A DNA stretch of 64,000 bases from an uncultured Gemmatimonadota bacterium (lineage in GTDB: Bacteria > Gemmatimonadota > Gemmatimonadetes > Gemmatimonadales > Gemmatimonadaceae). Below, piece after piece: positions 61,631 through 64,000 of the stretch. Under the pieces are notes generated by a model. That model was not told the DNA's origin. It saw only the letters and a program-made list of their open reading frames with translations, and made no database searches. Made by a program: the position numbers and the translations under genes. The first letter of the stretch is position 1. Each line of letters begins with the position of its first letter. Location of the stretch: assembly GCA_902826615.1 (NCBI GenBank), contig CADEFN010000006.1, positions 1-64,000 of the forward strand. Direction: 5' to 3'.

Positions 61631-62152
61631 ATGAGGATTGTTGGAGGCAAGCTGGCGGGACGCGACCTCACCTCACCCAACGATTTCAGGGTGCGGCCCA
61701 CGGCAGAGCTGGTGCGCGACACCTGGCTGACGATGCTCAGGGCCGACCTGCCCGACGCGCGCGTCCTCGACCTCTTTGCCGGCACGGGCGCCCTGGGTCT
61801 CGAGGCGCTGTCACGTGGGGCCAAAAGCGCCGACTTCGTGGAGACGCGGCCCTCGTCCCTGCACGCCCTGCGTGCCAACGTCGCCGCCCTGCGCGTGCGC
61901 GAGAAAACACGGATCTTCAAGCGGGACGCACTCCCGTTTGCTGCCGCGTTAGGCGCTGATGCCTACGACCTCGTGTTTGCTGATCCGCCGTACGAGTCGC
62001 GCATGCTCGACCGGCTCATTGAAGGATGGCTGCTCAAGCCCTTCTCGAAGGTGCTCACCGTGGAGCATGCATTTCACCATCCGATTCCTCCGGGGGGCAC
62101 CATGCGCCGCTTCGAGGATACCGCCGTGACCGTGTATCGCGCGGGTCCCTGA
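61631..62152 (+). CDS. rsmD: 16S rRNA m2G966 methyltransferase RsmD
   Basis: 173 residues from ATG 61631. N-terminal MRIVGGKLAGRDL and RVRPTAELVRDTWLTML are the RsmD signature; motif I is VLDLFAGTGALGLEALSRGA, and the catalytic motif is VFADPPYESRML. It methylates N2 of G966 in 16S rRNA using AdoMet. No coaD follows, although that pair is common; the next gene is antisense. One CGTTAGGC occurs at 61947-61954. Confidence 0.93.
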   Translation: MRIVGGKLAGRDLTSPNDFRVRPTAELVRDTWLTMLRADLPDARVLDLFAGTGALGLEALSRGAKSADFVETRPSSLHALRANVAALRVREKTRIFKRDALPFAAALGADAYDLVFADPPYESRMLDRLIEGWLLKPFSKVLTVEHAFHHPIPPGGTMRRFEDTAVTVYRAGP

Positions 62153-62164
62153 GGCGGGCCCCTC

Positions 62165-62884
62165 TCAGCGAACCGACAGCGCGGGAATGCCGCGCACAAT
62201 GATGGTCTTTCGCGCGGCAATCAGGCCGTCGGCGGTTGAGCGGCGCGTGCGCGTCCGGTACGAATGCCACTCGCCAAGCGAGCGAATGCCAAAGACGCGA
62301 AGATAGTCCCACCCGTCGCTCACCAGCATGCGGCCGGTTTCACTCCACAGGTAGGGCCGGTTTGCGCGCTCCCCATCCCGCAGCGCCGACAGCTGCAGCT
62401 CGAAGCGCTGGTGCATCCCCGGAGTCACGCGGTAGTACTCGAACACGGTCAGTTGCGCCGTGTCTCCAGCTACCGAATCACTCAGCGATGCAATCATCTC
62501 CACGAACTGGTCATGATGGGACTGCGTCATGGCGGAGAGTGTGCCGTACAACTGGAACGCCGACGGCCCCGACGCCGGGGCGGTGCGCAGTGCTTCATTG
62601 CCGGCATCCATCCCGGCCATGCCATCGTAGCTGCTGACGATCACCAGATCGAGTGGCTCAGGACTTTCGGCTTCGCGGTAGGCCCGAAAGCGCTTGAGGG
62701 GAGCGTTCCCGATGTAGATCGGCTTGAGCTGCTCCTCGTAGATGCGCAGGGCATCGCCGCCGCGTCCGGGCTGGAAGAGGAAGGTGACGATCTGCCGCAC
62801 CTGCTGCGCCCCAGCGGCGCAGGGACTCAGGACCAGGGAGGTGAGGAGCGGTACCACGGCAAGGCGAGACGGCAGCATGGTCAT
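62165..62884 (-). CDS. Exported protein with two NIPSNAP-like halves
   Basis: 239 residues with a signal peptide (LAVVPLLTSLVLSPCAAGAQ). Two similar halves of about 95 residues can be aligned: QVRQIVTFLFQPGRGGDALR...LDLVIVSSYDG and LTVFEYYRVTPGMHQRFE...YLRVFGIRSLGEW, each an alpha/beta ferredoxin-like (dimeric barrel) pattern, as in NIPSNAP and related proteins. Function unknown. Twelve bases separate it from the rsmD stop (convergent). Confidence 0.62.
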   Translation of the reverse strand: MTMLPSRLAVVPLLTSLVLSPCAAGAQQVRQIVTFLFQPGRGGDALRIYEEQLKPIYIGNAPLKRFRAYREAESPEPLDLVIVSSYDGMAGMDAGNEALRTAPASGPSAFQLYGTLSAMTQSHHDQFVEMIASLSDSVAGDTAQLTVFEYYRVTPGMHQRFELQLSALRDGERANRPYLWSETGRMLVSDGWDYLRVFGIRSLGEWHSYRTRTRRSTADGLIAARKTIIVRGIPALSVR

Positions 62885-62914
62885 TCATCGCCGGTTGAGA
62901 GGTGTCCGGCAGGC

Positions 62915-63760
62915 CTAACGACGGACGGCAAACGCCTCCGACACCTCGGACACTGAAAAGTAGCCCAACGCCGGTTGTTGCGGGTTGGTCAGGTTCCCGA
63001 TGTTGCCACGAAGGCTGGCCGGCGGCACCGAGAAGATGGATCCGTCGCCGGAGACCTGGTCGGTCAGCGCGAAGTAGTAGCGATAGAGCGCTTCGGAAAT
63101 GCCGGTCTGCCTGACGAGCACCCGCGACCCCACCTTGATGTCCACACCCTCGAAGGGCTGGTAGCCCAGCACCGGCTTGCCGTCCACGGCGTCATCGGGT
63201 GCGATGATGCGAGCCTTGAAGACCGAGTCCGGACCCAGCAGACGCACACCATCCACAAACTGATCCCAGAGGTAGAAGTTCTTCTCGCCAGCAGGATCCC
63301 GCGTGTCAATCGTCGCGCGCACGCCGCCCTCACCGGAGAATCGCCCGGGCTTGGGTTTGTCGAAGTAGAGTGAGTCGATGGCGGTGACCGTCACCGTGGA
63401 CTCGCGACCCTCGAAACGCTGACCTTCCCAGTCGATGCGCAGCGTGTAGGTGCGACCACGCTCCACGGCAAGCGACGACGTCACGTACACACCGGCGGTC
63501 GCCGACTCGGTGAAGGGATAACTCCGGCCGGTGTTGTCGGTGACCAGCACCGTGGCCCCGCGTGCCGCAGGCGGCAACACGTTGCTGAAATACGAACCCG
63601 TCGTACTCAGCTTGATGGATTGTGTCCCGCCAGTGCTGCCGTGTATGCGCTCCAGTTTCGCTTCCACCACAAGGCGACGCGGCCCCTCGGTGATATCCAC
63701 GTCCACCACACGCTCGCAGGCCGCAAGCGGCATCAGCACGGCAAAAAACCATCGTCGCAT
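62915..63760 (-). CDS. DUF4249-type lipoprotein
   Basis: 281 residues with lipobox LMPLAACERV and the family opening VVDVDITEGPRRLVVEAKLE. Beta-rich middle with TYTLRIDWEGQRFEGRESTVTV, then YFDKPKPG, the NFYLWDQFVDGVR region and the final LGYFSVSEVSEAFAVRR. DUF4249 lipoproteins sit beside TonB-dependent receptors, and here the receptor is the next gene upstream, eight bases away. Its TAG stop lies inside a GCCTAAC heptamer (62913-62919). Possibly a surface substrate-binding partner. Confidence 0.85.
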   Translation of the reverse strand: MRRWFFAVLMPLAACERVVDVDITEGPRRLVVEAKLERIHGSTGGTQSIKLSTTGSYFSNVLPPAARGATVLVTDNTGRSYPFTESATAGVYVTSSLAVERGRTYTLRIDWEGQRFEGRESTVTVTAIDSLYFDKPKPGRFSGEGGVRATIDTRDPAGEKNFYLWDQFVDGVRLLGPDSVFKARIIAPDDAVDGKPVLGYQPFEGVDIKVGSRVLVRQTGISEALYRYYFALTDQVSGDGSIFSVPPASLRGNIGNLTNPQQPALGYFSVSEVSEAFAVRR

Positions 63761-63768
63761 TGCGCGGC

Positions 63769-64000
63769 TCAGAACTTGAAGGTGTACGAGATACTCGGCA
63801 CGATGCCAAACACGGAAAGCTGCACGGCTTCGGTACGGAGGGGCTGACCCTCCGCCTGACGGAAACTCATGCTCTGGGCGTTGAACCGGTTGTAGGCGTT
63901 GAACACCCCGAACTGCAGCTCGTTGCGACGCCCGCTGCGTGTGAGGCTCAGGTCGAGCCGGTGGTACATGGGGAGTCGCTGACTGTTACGTGGCCCGTAC
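63769..64000 (-). CDS. TonB-dependent receptor, C-terminal end (partial)
   Basis: The last 76 codons are within the window; the reading continues past its right edge. The end PMYHRLDLSLTRSGRRNELQFGVFNAYNRFN...FGIVPSISYTFKF is the C-terminal part of a TonB-dependent barrel with the terminal Phe. Upstream codons (YGPRNSQRLP) stay in frame to base 64000. It should pair with the DUF4249 lipoprotein downstream, as in Bacteroidetes-type loci. Ligand unknown. Confidence 0.85.
   Translation of the reverse strand, partial: YGPRNSQRLPMYHRLDLSLTRSGRRNELQFGVFNAYNRFNAQSMSFRQAEGQPLRTEAVQLSVFGIVPSISYTFKF

Noticed and set aside
1-64000. tRNA and rRNA genes
   Set aside because: No cloverleaf or rRNA-like sequence noticed in intergenic gaps; a covariance search would be needed to be certain.

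Overview
The window is about 65% GC and carries almost only bacterial outer-membrane-lineage gene families: SusC/SusD pairs, a DUF4249 lipoprotein beside a TonB-dependent receptor, a PadR-regulated ADOP-type permease, many lipoproteins with clear lipoboxes, LpxR and CstA/YbdD. This mix is typical of Gemmatimonadota (Gemmatimonas-like). The assignment is inferred from gene content; no rRNA or marker phylogeny is present.

Region 1 (1-6730) is accessory DNA that looks like the end of a chromosomal integron cassette array. Two long attC-like sites (78-213 and 3340-3479) share loop and arm sequences, and a weaker third lies at 6659-6727. Between sites 1 and 2 are a decayed IS1182-type transposase and a two-gene unit, a ParB/Srx-fold protein plus a Dam-type adenine methyltransferase. 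Between sites 2 and 3 is one small membrane-protein gene cut in two by an intact IS21-family element (4046-6417) flanked by the 5-bp duplication ACATC. Removing the IS and one duplication restores a single 222-codon frame and a cassette of about 0.87 kb.

Region 2 (6880-13350) is chromosomal backbone: MoxR ATPase and a BsuPI-like lipoprotein on the minus strand, then the membrane half of ATP synthase (atpZ, atpI-like, atpB, atpE, atpF, atpH). The run stops after atpH and continues into a cupin and a sugar nucleotidyltransferase; atpAGDC are absent from the window.

Region 3 (13350-20860) is a five-gene nutrient locus: SusC, SusD, two lipoproteins and an internally duplicated vanadium-haloperoxidase/PAP2-like protein. 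Region 4 (20860-33100) holds GluQ-RS, a prolyl-oligopeptidase-type hydrolase, PadR plus ADOP permease, a cupin, CopC, a NatAB-type exporter, a PanE-like reductase, an exported amidohydrolase and an Ig-like lipoprotein.

Region 5 (33150-46340) has an IorAB-type molybdenum oxidoreductase, exported double-VOC and SBP56-like proteins, a methyltransferase, M28 and M20 peptidases, a flavin monooxygenase, an MFS transporter, a DinB protein and an alpha/beta hydrolase. Region 6 (46500-64000) has a membrane-anchored MutS-domain ATPase, YbdD-CstA, an NAD-type isocitrate dehydrogenase, a SprT-like protein, a penicillin acylase, a glutaryl-CoA dehydrogenase-like enzyme, LpxR, a YHS protein, an MBL-fold protein, RsmD, and DUF4249 plus the end of a TonB receptor.

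Two sequence-level signals cut across the genes. The heptamer CGTTAGG/CCTAACG recurs throughout, supplying nearly all TTA leucine codons and several stop codons. A 9-bp tandem repeat family (GGGAAGCAC) appears once between atpB and atpE and once inside the iorB-like coding sequence.
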